DNA of 64,000 nucleotides from an uncultured Rhodospirillaceae bacterium (GTDB lineage Bacteria; Pseudomonadota; Alphaproteobacteria; Rhodospirillales; Casp-alpha2): NCBI GenBank assembly GCA_913030825.1, contig CAJWCU010000007.1, forward strand, positions 120,250-184,249. Direction: 5' to 3'. Both the position numbers and the translations under genes were made by a program. The notes under the pieces are model-generated. The model was given only the letters and a program-made list of their open reading frames with translations, made no database searches and was not told the origin of the DNA. Shown piece by piece: positions 17,777 to 25,981 of the stretch (position 1 is its first letter; each line of letters begins with the position of its first letter).

Positions 17777-20542
17777 TTACGCCGCCGGCGGCGCGAACTT
17801 GGTCAGGTTGATGCCGTCCACGGCGGTCTTGTATTCGTCGATGCTCGGCGTGCGGCCGAGGATGGTCGACAACACGACGACCGGCGTGGATGCCAGCAGG
17901 GATTCACCCTTCTTCTCGTCCGAGTCGGCAACGACGCGGCCCTGGAACAGACGGGTCGAGGTCGCCAGGACCGTATCGCCTTTCTCGGCCTTTTCCTGGT
18001 TGCCCATGCAGAGGTTACAGCCCGGACGCTCCAGATAGAGCGTGTTGTCGTATTTCGTCCGCGCCTCGGTCTTGGGGTGCGTATCGTCGAATTCGAACCC
18101 GGCATACTTCTGCAGGATCTCCCAATCGCCTTCGGCCTTCAGCTCGTCGACGATGTTGTAGGTCGGCGGGGCGACGACCAGCGGCGCGTGGAATTCGATC
18201 TTGCCGTTGGCCTTTTCAAGGTTGCGGAACATCTGGGCGACGATCTTCATATCGCCCTTGTGCACCATGCAGGACCCGACGAAGCCGAAATCGACCTTTT
18301 TGTCGCCGCCGTAATAGGAAATCGGGCGGATGGTGTCGTGGGTGTAGCGCTTGGCGACGTCGATGTTGTTAACGTCGGGGTCGGCGATCATCGGCTCGTT
18401 GATCTGGTCCAGGTCGACGACGACTTCGGCGAAATACTTGGCGTTGTCGTCCGGTTTCAGCGCGGGCTGTTCGCCGGATTTGATCTGCGCGATGCGTGCG
18501 TCGGCCTTGTCGATCAGGCCCTGGAGCATGCCTGACGGGATTTCCATGCCCTTGTCGATCATCACCTGGATGCGGGACTTGGCGATTTCCAGGGACTCGA
18601 TCAGCGTCTCGTCGTTGGAAATACAGATGGAGGCCTTGGCCTTCATCTCGGCCGTCCAGTCGGTGAAGGTGAAGGCCTGGTCGGCGAGCAGGGTGCCGAT
18701 ATGCACTTCGATGATGCGGCCCTGGAAGACATTGTCGCCGTTGAATTGCGCCAGCATCTGGGCCTGGGTCGCATGGACGACGTCGCGGAAATCCATGTGA
18801 TCGGCCATCTTGCCCTTGAAGGTCACCTTGACCGATTCAGGGACGGTGATGTTCGCCATGCCCAAGGCCAACGCGAGGGCGACGGTGCCCGAGTCTGCGC
18901 CGAAAGCGACGCCTTTGGACATCCGGGTGTGGGAGTCGCCGCCGATGATGATCGCCCGGTCGTCGACGGTGATGTCGTTCAGGACCTTGTGGATGACATC
19001 CGTCATCGCGGGGTAGACGCCTTTCGGATCGCGGCCGGTGACCAGACCGAACTTGTTCATGAAGGCCATCAGCTTCGGCGTGTTGGCCTGGGCTTTCTTG
19101 TCCCAGACGGAAGCCGTGTGGCAGCCGGACTGATAGGCGCCGTCCAGGATCGGGGAGATCACGGTCGCGGCCATGGCTTCCAGTTCCTGGACCGTCATCG
19201 GGCCGGTGGTGTCCTGCGAGCCGACGATGTTGACCTTCACCATGGCGTCGGAACCGGCATGCAGGACGGTTCCTTCCGGCACGCCGACGGCGTTATTGTT
19301 GAAGATCTTCTCAACCGCCGTCAGGCCCTGGCCCGGGTGGGAGACGATCTTGCTCGGCGCGAAGATCTGTTTCGGTTCCACGCCCAGCGTTTCGGCGGCG
19401 AAGATCTGGAGTTTCTTGCCGAAGTCGATGGCGTAGGACCCACCGGCTTTCATGAACTCAATCGACTGCGGCGAGAACGCCTTGGAAACGTCGGCCAGTT
19501 CTTCGGAGCCGTCTTCATTCAGAAGCTTCTTGGCTTTCGTGTCGATGGTCAGGACCGTGCCCGTCGCGACGGAGTACTTCTCCTCCAGGACCGGGCTGCC
19601 GTCGTTATTGATGATGACGTTGCCGTCCGCATCGACCTTCTTGACCCAGTTCTTCAGGTCGATACCGATGCCGCCGGTCACACCGACCGTGGTCTGGAAG
19701 ATCGGCGAGATGCCGTTGGTGCCCGCGACGATCGGGGCGATGTTGACGAAGGGCACGTAGGGGCTGGCCTGCTCACCCATCCAAAGGGCGACGTTGTTGA
19801 CGCCGGACATACGCGACGAGCCGACGCCCATGGTGCCTTTCTCGGCGATCATCATCAGGCGCTTGCCGGGATGCTGCAGCTTCAGCGCCTGGATTTCCTT
19901 CTGGGCGGCTTCCGAGATGAAGCTCTTGCCGTGCAGTTCGCGGTCGGCGCGGGAATGGGCTTCGGCGCCGGGCGACATGAGGTCGGTGGAGATATCGCCT
20001 TCGGCCGCGACGTAGGTCACCACGTCGATCTTGTCCTCAATCTCCGGCAGCTTGGTGAAGAATTCGGCCTGGGCATAGCTTTCCAGGATGTCCTTGGCGA
20101 CCGGGTTGCCGGCCTTGAACGCCGCTTCCAATCGATCCGTATCGGCGTCATAGAGGAAGACCTGCGTTTTCAGAACTTCGGCGGCATCCTTAGCGATCTC
20201 GGCGTCGTCGCCCAGGGCCAGGTCGAGCAGTACCTCGACCGACGGCCCGCCCTTCATGTGCGAGAGCAATTCGAACGCATATTCCGGCGAAATCTCTTTG
20301 ACGTCGGCCTGGCCGAGGATGATCTCTTTCAGGAAGGCGGCCTTGACGCCGGCCGCATTCGTCGTGCCCGGCAGGGTGTTGTAGATGAAGAACTGCAGAG
20401 AGTCTTCGCGGTGCGCGTTGCCGGTATCCTTGATCTGCGCGATCAGCTCGGCGACCAGCGCCCCGTCCTCAATCGGCTTCGGATGCAAATCCTGCTTTTT
20501 ACGTTCTTCGATTTCAGCCAAATAATCTGTGTACAAGCTCAT
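17777..20542 (-). CDS. acnB: Aconitate hydratase B (AcnB), long form
   Basis: Aconitase of the AcnB type, interconverting citrate and isocitrate in the TCA cycle; AcnB enzymes can also act on 2-methylisocitrate. Iron-sulfur ligands are the cysteine in DFGFVGSCMVHKGD and Cys842/Cys845 in PGCNLCMGNQ. The N-terminus has the AcnB-type HEAT-like domain followed by the swivel domain (MMIAEKGTMGVGSSRMSG), so domain order is that of AcnB. At 921 aa it is about 55 residues longer than E. coli AcnB, and its wording (for example MSLYTDYLAEIEERKKQ, SPYVPFVNIAPIVAGTNG) matches the form I recall from Bacteroidetes. Possible horizontal origin; see findings. Confidence 0.93.
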   Translation of the reverse strand: MSLYTDYLAEIEERKKQDLHPKPIEDGALVAELIAQIKDTGNAHREDSLQFFIYNTLPGTTNAAGVKAAFLKEIILGQADVKEISPEYAFELLSHMKGGPSVEVLLDLALGDDAEIAKDAAEVLKTQVFLYDADTDRLEAAFKAGNPVAKDILESYAQAEFFTKLPEIEDKIDVVTYVAAEGDISTDLMSPGAEAHSRADRELHGKSFISEAAQKEIQALKLQHPGKRLMMIAEKGTMGVGSSRMSGVNNVALWMGEQASPYVPFVNIAPIVAGTNGISPIFQTTVGVTGGIGIDLKNWVKKVDADGNVIINNDGSPVLEEKYSVATGTVLTIDTKAKKLLNEDGSEELADVSKAFSPQSIEFMKAGGSYAIDFGKKLQIFAAETLGVEPKQIFAPSKIVSHPGQGLTAVEKIFNNNAVGVPEGTVLHAGSDAMVKVNIVGSQDTTGPMTVQELEAMAATVISPILDGAYQSGCHTASVWDKKAQANTPKLMAFMNKFGLVTGRDPKGVYPAMTDVIHKVLNDITVDDRAIIIGGDSHTRMSKGVAFGADSGTVALALALGMANITVPESVKVTFKGKMADHMDFRDVVHATQAQMLAQFNGDNVFQGRIIEVHIGTLLADQAFTFTDWTAEMKAKASICISNDETLIESLEIAKSRIQVMIDKGMEIPSGMLQGLIDKADARIAQIKSGEQPALKPDDNAKYFAEVVVDLDQINEPMIADPDVNNIDVAKRYTHDTIRPISYYGGDKKVDFGFVGSCMVHKGDMKIVAQMFRNLEKANGKIEFHAPLVVAPPTYNIVDELKAEGDWEILQKYAGFEFDDTHPKTEARTKYDNTLYLERPGCNLCMGNQEKAEKGDTVLATSTRLFQGRVVADSDEKKGESLLASTPVVVLSTILGRTPSIDEYKTAVDGINLTKFAPPAA

Positions 20543-20892
20543 GATTGCTCCGCGGACCTGGGGGGTTTTTCGAAATTCCGGTGATCGTTAACCCAAACTC
20601 GGATCGAGCAGGGAACGACGCCACCGGCGTTGCTTTAGTTTAGCCTGTTTCGGCATGCAAGATGAATCGAATTGTCTAACCCGACAGGATTTGAGGCGGG
20701 TTCTCATGGAATTTACGGCCATACGCGATGCTCGATGCCAAGCACAAAAAAAATCGCTAAAAGCACTAGAGCGAGCGAACGGCCTTGGATGATAAATACC
20801 CCGGTTGCTTCCTTCCGCCGTCCAGGTGTTAAAAGAGCCCGGTGCCCCTCATACCTTCACGTCCATTCAGATCACGACAGATAGAGACGAAA
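20543..20892. other. Gene-free stretch between acnB and the 2OG oxygenase gene
   Basis: Divergent intergenic region of 350 bp, more AT-rich than its surroundings, with a run of eight A near 20745. No coding frame with a plausible product and no strong promoter pair is visible. It must hold the acnB promoter on the minus strand and that of the oxygenase gene on the plus strand, but I cannot fix either. Confidence 0.5.
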
Positions 20893-21375
20893 ATGATTTA
20901 CCCGTTCGACGACGTCATGTCCGAAGACAAGAACAACGAAATCTACAATTTCCTGCTGAACGAAACGCAATACAGCTATGGCGAACGGGATCGGCCGCAT
21001 CACACGCCCGTCGGCATGGTCGTGGAATTGGACGGCACGGATTTGGGGAATTACCTACGTGATGTCGCGATATCAAAATTCGACAAATTGGACGGTCTGG
21101 AATTGCAGCGGTCCTATGTGAACCTGTTCCTTCCGAACGATCGCCCGTATTTCCATCAGGACGGCGACGTCTTCACCTGCCTTTTCTACATCACCCCGCA
21201 ATACGACATCGACGAAGGCGGCGAGACGCAGTTCATCGTCAACAACATCATCCAGGGGCTGCCGCCCCGGCCTGCGCGACTGGTCGTGTTCGACGGCGAA
21301 ATGTGGCACCGGGCGACGAGCTATCGGTCCCATCCGCGGCTGACCGCCGCGGTCAAGTTCGAGAAGAAGAAATAA
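20893..21375 (+). CDS. 2-oxoglutarate/Fe(II)-dependent oxygenase family protein
   Basis: Small (160 aa) double-stranded beta-helix oxygenase of the prolyl-4-hydroxylase-like type. The iron triad is His88 and Asp90 in YFHQDGD plus His139 in GEMWHRA, and Arg149 (SHPRLTAAVKF) fits the 2-oxoglutarate carboxylate. Such enzymes hydroxylate proteins or small molecules; the substrate is not evident. I use the Met at 20893 because the segment before it, from an in-frame Met at 20842, looks non-coding. It stands alone, divergent from acnB and convergent with a DUF4197 gene 10 bp away. Confidence 0.85.
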   Translation: MIYPFDDVMSEDKNNEIYNFLLNETQYSYGERDRPHHTPVGMVVELDGTDLGNYLRDVAISKFDKLDGLELQRSYVNLFLPNDRPYFHQDGDVFTCLFYITPQYDIDEGGETQFIVNNIIQGLPPRPARLVVFDGEMWHRATSYRSHPRLTAAVKFEKKK

Positions 21376-21385
21376 GTCGGACCGT

Positions 21386-22138
21386 CTAGCCGCCGAAAAC
21401 CTTTGTCAGGATTTCAGTGGTCCGTTTCGCCGGGTTCTGGCGGATCGCGGCCTCTTCCTTGGCCAGATAATAGAACAGCCCGTCGAGCGCCATCGTCGTG
21501 GCGTGGTTCGAGAGGTCCGCTTTGACGTCCGGCACCAGGGGCAGGGATTTGTACTGCCCCATGAGCTTGTCATAGGCGGCGACGGCACCGACCTCGTTCA
21601 ATGAATTGTCGACGACCGGTTTGATGACCGCCTTCAGATCGGTCGAGGCCACGCGCTTGAAATAGGACGTCGCCGCGTCCGGCGGGCCGTCGTATATGCG
21701 CTTGGCATCTTCCAAGGTCATCTCGTTGATGGCTTTCCAGACCAATTCCTTGGTCTTTGGTGCTGCGGCTTCGGCGGCGCGGTTGAGCTTCAGTTCGACC
21801 TCGTCGGCCATGCCGGAGAGACCGAATTTCCGCAACAAACCTTGAACCTTCTGCAAATCCGGCGGCAGTGGAATATGGATGTTCGGATCGGCGTTGAAGC
21901 CGTCCGTCGTGCCGATCTGGCCGACCACGTTTTCGGTTCCGACGCGGAGCGCTTCGCGCAGGCCGGCAATGATCTCGTCGGTGGCGAGCGCATCCGCGCC
22001 GCCGCCCGAAGTCGATCCGCCGGGGGAGGTGATGGCCCCCGCCGCGTTCTTCAATTTATCCAGAAAGCCCTGAGCCTGCGCCGGCGCGGCGCAGGCGGCA
22101 AACAAAACGGCGGCGGCCGCTGCGGTTCTGAAAATCAT
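21386..22138 (-). CDS. DUF4197 family periplasmic protein
   Basis: 250-aa secreted protein of unknown function. A clear signal peptide (1-22, ending AAPAQAQG) is followed by a mature helical domain with LREALRVGTENVVGQ and FGLSGMADEVELKLNRAAEAA, features of the DUF4197 family. The Gly/Ser-rich stretch near residue 40 looks like a linker. Family members are found widely in Proteobacteria and have no assigned role. Single gene, 101 bp downstream of the stop of the GST gene on the same strand. Confidence 0.85.
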   Translation of the reverse strand: MIFRTAAAAAVLFAACAAPAQAQGFLDKLKNAAGAITSPGGSTSGGGADALATDEIIAGLREALRVGTENVVGQIGTTDGFNADPNIHIPLPPDLQKVQGLLRKFGLSGMADEVELKLNRAAEAAAPKTKELVWKAINEMTLEDAKRIYDGPPDAATSYFKRVASTDLKAVIKPVVDNSLNEVGAVAAYDKLMGQYKSLPLVPDVKADLSNHATTMALDGLFYYLAKEEAAIRQNPAKRTTEILTKVFGG

Positions 22139-22239
22139 GCTCTGCTCCTACCCGGGCCGGTGACCGGCGTTATGGAAGTTCGACGCTCCTTCGGCCGCGC
22201 CGGAACGACACTCCGGCGCGGCCATGGAACCTTGGATCG

Positions 22240-22938
22240 TCAACGCTTGGCGAATTGCTTGTCGCCGAACATCACGGCGCGTTCTTCGTCCGTCAGTTCC
22301 TTGCGCTCGCCGCGGTCGGCCTCCAGGACCGTAACGCCGCGCTGCACGCCGGGCCGGGCGTTCATGGCGTCGGACCAGCGTTTGACGTTCGGGAAATCGT
22401 CCAGCGAATGGCCCTGACGGTCGATCGACCGCGTCCAGGGGAAGGTCGCGAAGTCGGCGATGGTGACTTCGGGGCCGGCCAGGTATTCGGACTTGCCCAG
22501 CTGTTTGTCCATGACACCGTAAAGGCGGCCGGCCTCCTTGGTGTAACGGTCGATGCCGTATTCGATCTTCTCCGGCGCGTAGCCCCGGAAATGGTGGGCT
22601 TGGCCGAACATCGGTCCGACGCCGCCCACCTGCCACATCAGCCATTGCAGGCAGTCGTAATGGGCGACCGGGTCCTTCGGCAGGAACATGCCGGTCTTGT
22701 CGGCGAGGTAGATCAGGATCGCGCCGCTTTCAAAAAGCGAATAGGGCTTTCCGCCCGGGCCGTCGCTGTCGACGATCGCGGGGATGCGGTTGTTCGGCGA
22801 AATCGCGAGAAAGTCCGGATTGAACTGGTCGCCTTTCTGGATGTTTATCGGGTGGGCTTTGTATTCCAGCCCCGTTTCCTCGAGCATGATATGGACTTTG
22901 TGGCCGTTGGGAGTCGGCCAGGAATAGGCGTCAATCAT
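22240..22938 (-). CDS. Glutathione S-transferase family protein (YfcG/Ure2p-like)
   Basis: 232-aa GST of the nu-class type (YfcG/YghU/Ure2p-like), which act as disulfide reductases or peroxidases with glutathione. The N-terminal thioredoxin fold starts with YSWPTPNGHKVHIMLEE, has the cis-proline segment NRIPAIVD and the glutathione-binding LFESGAILIYLADK; the C-terminal helical domain includes the N-capping VTIADFATFPW. Start set at 22938, where homologues begin; the longer frame to 23013 adds a basic stretch without support. Divergent from the DUF4170 gene across 291 bp. Confidence 0.92.
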   Translation of the reverse strand: MIDAYSWPTPNGHKVHIMLEETGLEYKAHPINIQKGDQFNPDFLAISPNNRIPAIVDSDGPGGKPYSLFESGAILIYLADKTGMFLPKDPVAHYDCLQWLMWQVGGVGPMFGQAHHFRGYAPEKIEYGIDRYTKEAGRLYGVMDKQLGKSEYLAGPEVTIADFATFPWTRSIDRQGHSLDDFPNVKRWSDAMNARPGVQRGVTVLEADRGERKELTDEERAVMFGDKQFAKR

Positions 22939-23021
22939 AGGGTTCAAGCCTTTCGGATGTTTGTCGCCGCGCAGGCGCGCCGGCGGTTTTCGGAAGCCGC
23001 GAAATCTGGACAATGGTCGTA

Positions 23022-23055
23022 TTGCCCGGCTGCGGAATTGCCCTTAGTTTAAGGG
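23022..23055 (+). promoter_or_regulatory. Candidate promoter with overlapping inverted repeat upstream of the DUF4170 gene
   Basis: TTGCCC (23022-23027) and TAGTTT (23045-23050) are 17 bp apart. The -10 element lies inside a perfect inverted repeat, CCCTTA-GTT-TAAGGG (23041-23055), flanked by AATT on both sides. This looks like an operator covering a promoter, but the gene start is 175 bp downstream, and the repeat could equally serve the divergent GST gene. Confidence 0.3.
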
Positions 23056-23229
23056 AAATTCGCCGCACCGCCAGGGCAAGCGGCGGAAAAACAGTTGGTC
23101 CGCGGATGAACAATCCGTGAGGTCGGCATCCAAGGGGTCGTCTCGCAATCTCAAAGGTCCGGGACCGCAAAGTTCCGGGCACGGAACCGGCACGCAACAA
23201 ACCGGCACGTAACGAAAAGGGTCAACACA

Positions 23230-23460
23230 ATGTCGAACGCGCTTTTGCACCTTGTCTTCGGCGGCAAGGTCTCCGATCCCCAAAGCCAGGATTTCGTCGA
23301 TCCGGACAATCTGGAAGTGGTCGGGATCTATCCGAATTACGCCAAGGCGCTGACAGCCTGGCGCGGCGCGTCTCAGGCCAACGTCGACGATGCCAATATG
23401 AAATACGTGATCGTGCACCTGCACCGGCTGCTGGAGCCGGAAGACAACCACGAGGATTGA
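23230..23460 (+). CDS. DUF4170 family protein
   Basis: Small acidic protein (76 aa) of a family of unknown function found mainly in Alphaproteobacteria. Typical wording includes HLVFGGKVSDPQ, a VGIYPNYAKALTAWRGASQANVD-like segment and YVIVHLHRLLEPE near the end. No signal peptide or membrane segment. An AAAAGGG ribosome-binding site precedes the start. Its neighbours do not suggest a role; it may respond to the same regulator as the divergent GST gene. Confidence 0.85.
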   Translation: MSNALLHLVFGGKVSDPQSQDFVDPDNLEVVGIYPNYAKALTAWRGASQANVDDANMKYVIVHLHRLLEPEDNHED

Positions 23461-23566
23461 TCGGCTTCATATAGAGACGCGGGGCGCGGCGGCGGGGCCG
23501 TCGCCGTCCTGTGGTTCTGAACGATAACCTTCTGAAAATTCGGATGCAGGGGGCAGGGGGCGCCGC

Positions 23567-23767
23567 TCAGCCCGTCGGCTTGTCGCTTTCGGGGTCCAAC
23601 TGCTTACCGTCCAAGTCTTGCTTGGTGCGGTTTTTCTCAGTTTTGTCTTGCTGGCGGGATGCCTTGGTCCGGCCGTGCTTGGCACGGTTTTCCTCGGCCG
23701 ACTGCTCTCGCTCCCGGCGCTGCTTTTCCTTGCGATACTGACGTAAGTTGACGATCTCCGCGGTCAT
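23567..23767 (-). CDS. DUF4169 family protein
   Basis: Very small, strongly charged protein (66 aa from Met at 23767). It opens with TAEIVNLRQYRKEKQR and continues with long runs of Arg, Glu and Lys (EREQSAEENRAKHGRTKASR), matching the DUF4169 family of Alphaproteobacteria. The family has no known function; the basic helix suggests nucleic-acid or ribosome contact, which is inference. An in-frame extension to 23830 is cysteine- and arginine-rich and unlikely to be translated. Confidence 0.8.
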   Translation of the reverse strand: MTAEIVNLRQYRKEKQRREREQSAEENRAKHGRTKASRQQDKTEKNRTKQDLDGKQLDPESDKPTG

Positions 23768-23904
23768 CCCGTCCCTCCGTTCGCACAGGCACCGGCGTTG
23801 CCGGCGACTGGAAAACGATAACCCGAACAAACGCTTGTCGCCAAGCCCTTGTTACGACCGGACGAATGGGCCCAAGCCGACCGGCGCCTCGGAGCGGCGC
23901 CTCT

Positions 23905-24564
23905 TCAATCCGTCGTCAGCGTTGCGATCCCGGCGAAAACGTCGTGGAACATTTCGGTCGTGAGACGTCCTGTGTTCGTGTTGTAACGCGAGCAATGATA
24001 GCTGTCCGCGAGCCACAATCCGGGCCGCCCGACCGCGTCGCCGATGTCGAATCGGTTGTTATGGCCGAAGGGATGATCCTTCTTCCGCAGGCCCAGTACG
24101 GTCAACACATTGGCATGGGCGACGCCGCCCAGCGCCAGGATCACCCGCAGGTTCGTCATCGCGGCAATCTCGTCGATCAGGTAGGGCCGGCAGGCGGTGG
24201 CTTCCGCCCCGGTCGGTTTGTTCTGGGGCGGCACGCACCGAACGGCATTGGTGATCCGGCACCCGTTGAGCGTCAGCCCGTCGTCGGGCGCACCGCCATA
24301 GGTGCCGCGCGTCCATCCGAACGCGCCCAATGTCGGATAAAGAAGGTCGCCGGCCCAATCGCCGGTGAACGGCCGTGCCGTGCGGTTGGCCCCACGTAAT
24401 CCCGGGGCCAGGCCGACGATCAACAGACGCGCGTCCAAACCGCCGAAGGACGGGACCGGGCCGTTATGCCAATCGGGAAACTTGGCCCGGTTCTCGGCCC
24501 GAAAGGCCGCAAGGCGCGGACAGGCGCCGCAATCGTGGGGAGGGGCGGTGAAGGTGGCGGTCAT
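23905..24564 (-). CDS. udgB: Uracil-DNA glycosylase, family 5 (UdgB)
   Basis: 219-aa iron-sulfur uracil-DNA glycosylase that removes uracil, and in this family also hypoxanthine-type bases, from DNA. Motif A is GLAPGLRGANRTARPFTGD, which lacks the catalytic Asp/Asn of other families, as expected for family 5. The cluster cysteines are Cys12 and Cys15 in DCGACPR plus two more in NAVRCVPP and ATACRPYL. The C-terminal motif is SYHCSRYNTNTGRLT, with Cys in place of the Pro of the commoner HPS. Ends before the convergent DUF4169 region and is 23 bp downstream of the NYN gene on the same strand. Confidence 0.9.
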   Translation of the reverse strand: MTATFTAPPHDCGACPRLAAFRAENRAKFPDWHNGPVPSFGGLDARLLIVGLAPGLRGANRTARPFTGDWAGDLLYPTLGAFGWTRGTYGGAPDDGLTLNGCRITNAVRCVPPQNKPTGAEATACRPYLIDEIAAMTNLRVILALGGVAHANVLTVLGLRKKDHPFGHNNRFDIGDAVGRPGLWLADSYHCSRYNTNTGRLTTEMFHDVFAGIATLTTD

Positions 24565-24587
24565 GAGTGGATGTCTGCCCGAGCGGG

Positions 24588-25211
24588 TCAGACGACCTCG
24601 ACTTCAGCTTCACCCTCATCGTCGTCGTAATCGTAATCGTCGTCATCGTCGTCGTCGAGCAGCGGGCCTTGGGACGGGCCGCCGCCGGCGCGCTGGATTT
24701 CCTTCTGCAGGTGCTGCAGTTCGATGAAGATATCGGCCTGACGGCGCAGTTCGTCGGCGACCATGGGCGGCTGGGATTTGACGGTGGAGACGACGCTGAC
24801 GCGGCAGCCCTTGCGCTGGATCGCGTCCACCAGGCGGCGGAAATCGCCGTCACCGGAGAACAACACGACATGATCCAGTTTGTCGGCCATCTCCATCACG
24901 TCGATGGCCAGTTCGATATCCATGTTGCCCTTGATCTTGCGCCGCCCGGCGGAATCGGTGAATTCCTTGGTCGGCTTTGTCACCATGGTGTAGCCGTTGT
25001 AGTCCAGCCAATCGACCAGCGGACGGATCGGCGAATACTCCTGGTCCTCGACCATGGCGGTGTAGTAGAAGGCCCGGATCAGCCGACATTTATCAGAGAA
25101 AACAGCCAAAAGACGCTTGTAGTCGATGTCGAAATTCAGCGCCCGCGCGGCGGCGTAAAGGTTTGAACCGTCGATGAAAAGTGCGACGCGTTCTTCCGGA
25201 TAAAAATTCAT
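24588..25211 (-). CDS. NYN/LabA-type PIN-fold protein with acidic C-terminal tail
   Basis: 207-aa NYN-domain protein (LabA/DUF88-like). The PIN-type fold starts VALFIDGSNLY (Asp14) and has further acidic residues Asp98 (KGNMDIELAIDVMEMAD) and Asp121/Asp123 (LFSGDGDF) arranged as in metal-dependent nucleases. Residues 186-207 form an extreme acidic tail with seven consecutive Asp and further Asp, Glu and Tyr. Family members are thought to process RNA; LabA itself affects circadian transcription in cyanobacteria. Start at 25211 follows AAGGA; the ORF open further upstream lacks support. Divergent from folK. Confidence 0.9.
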   Translation of the reverse strand: MNFYPEERVALFIDGSNLYAAARALNFDIDYKRLLAVFSDKCRLIRAFYYTAMVEDQEYSPIRPLVDWLDYNGYTMVTKPTKEFTDSAGRRKIKGNMDIELAIDVMEMADKLDHVVLFSGDGDFRRLVDAIQRKGCRVSVVSTVKSQPPMVADELRRQADIFIELQHLQKEIQRAGGGPSQGPLLDDDDDDDYDYDDDEGEAEVEVV

Positions 25212-25333
25212 TTTCAAATTCCTTAAAGCAAATACGGGTGTGGGAAAAATCACGTAAATCCTATGGTCAAACACTTAAGTCTCATACTCGAAAATCGCAA
25301 GGGAAGGGTGATTTCCCGCGGGACCCGCAAACC

Positions 25334-25876
25334 ATGACCGCGCCGATCATCGTCGGCGTCGGCGGCAATCTGCCGACGGAAGCCTTCGGGCCGCCGCGCG
25401 CGACCTGTGGGGCGGCGTTGTTCTACCTGTCTGAAACGCCGGGTATCGCGATTTCGGCCTGCGCAAAATGGTACGAAACGGCCCCTGTGCCGATTTCCGA
25501 CCAACCCTGGTTCGTCAACGGCGCCGTCGCCATTGAAACGGACCGGTCGCCGGAAGACCTGATGGCCTTGCTGTTGGATGTCGAGGCCCGGTTCGGGCGT
25601 GAGCGGGGAGAGCGGAACGCGGCACGGATCCTGGACCTGGATTTGTTGGTTTTCGGCGACCGGGTGCTGACCGGCGACCCGGAAGTTCCGCACCCGCGCC
25701 TGCATACCCGGGCCTTTGCCTTGATGCCGATCCGCGACCTGGCCGCCGGCTGGCACCACCCGAAATTGGGACGTCCGGTCGAGGACCTGATCGCCGACCT
25801 GCCGGGGGATCAGGAAATTCGTGAGATGCCGGACGCAGGCGGCTATTTGGGCACGGAATGGAAACCGCCCGAATAG
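25334..25876 (+). CDS. folK: 2-amino-4-hydroxy-6-hydroxymethyldihydropteridine pyrophosphokinase
   Basis: Folate-pathway kinase that transfers pyrophosphate from ATP to hydroxymethyl-dihydropterin. The start of the protein (IIVGVGGNLP), the KWYETAPVPISDQPWFVNGA segment, the FGRERGERNAARILDLDLL signature with the paired metal aspartates, and PHPRLHTRAFALMP are all conserved. 180 aa. Start at 25334 agrees with the family; an upstream extension to 25181 runs into the divergent NYN promoter region. First gene of the folK-rpoZ-rsh block typical of this class. Confidence 0.95.
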   Translation: MTAPIIVGVGGNLPTEAFGPPRATCGAALFYLSETPGIAISACAKWYETAPVPISDQPWFVNGAVAIETDRSPEDLMALLLDVEARFGRERGERNAARILDLDLLVFGDRVLTGDPEVPHPRLHTRAFALMPIRDLAAGWHHPKLGRPVEDLIADLPGDQEIREMPDAGGYLGTEWKPPE

Positions 25877-25889
25877 GCCGCCGAAAGGC

Positions 25890-25918
25890 TTGAAAAACAC
25901 GGCACTCAAGCATATAAC
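25890..25918 (+). promoter_or_regulatory. Candidate sigma-70 promoter for rpoZ
   Basis: TTGAAA (25890-25895) and TATAAC (25913-25918) with exactly 17 bp between them, about 64 bp before the rpoZ start. This is among the best matches to consensus in the window. Confidence 0.6.
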
Positions 25919-25927
25919 CCACTCCTT

Positions 25928-25943
25928 CCGTCATTGATGACGG
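25928..25943. repeat. Inverted repeat near the rpoZ transcription start
   Basis: CCGTCAT-TG-ATGACGG, arms of 7 bp with a 2-bp centre, about 10 bp downstream of the -10 element. Its position at or just past the predicted transcription start suits an operator; the loop is too small for a stable RNA hairpin unless the arms open at the centre. Confidence 0.4.
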
Positions 25944-25981
25944 CAGCCGATTCCTGACATTCCGTCCCCTGGAGGTACCGC

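Noticed and set aside
18701..20584. A 627-codon rightward frame within acnB.
   Set aside because: It is the antisense shadow of acnB, with no recognisable domain and composition typical of such shadows.
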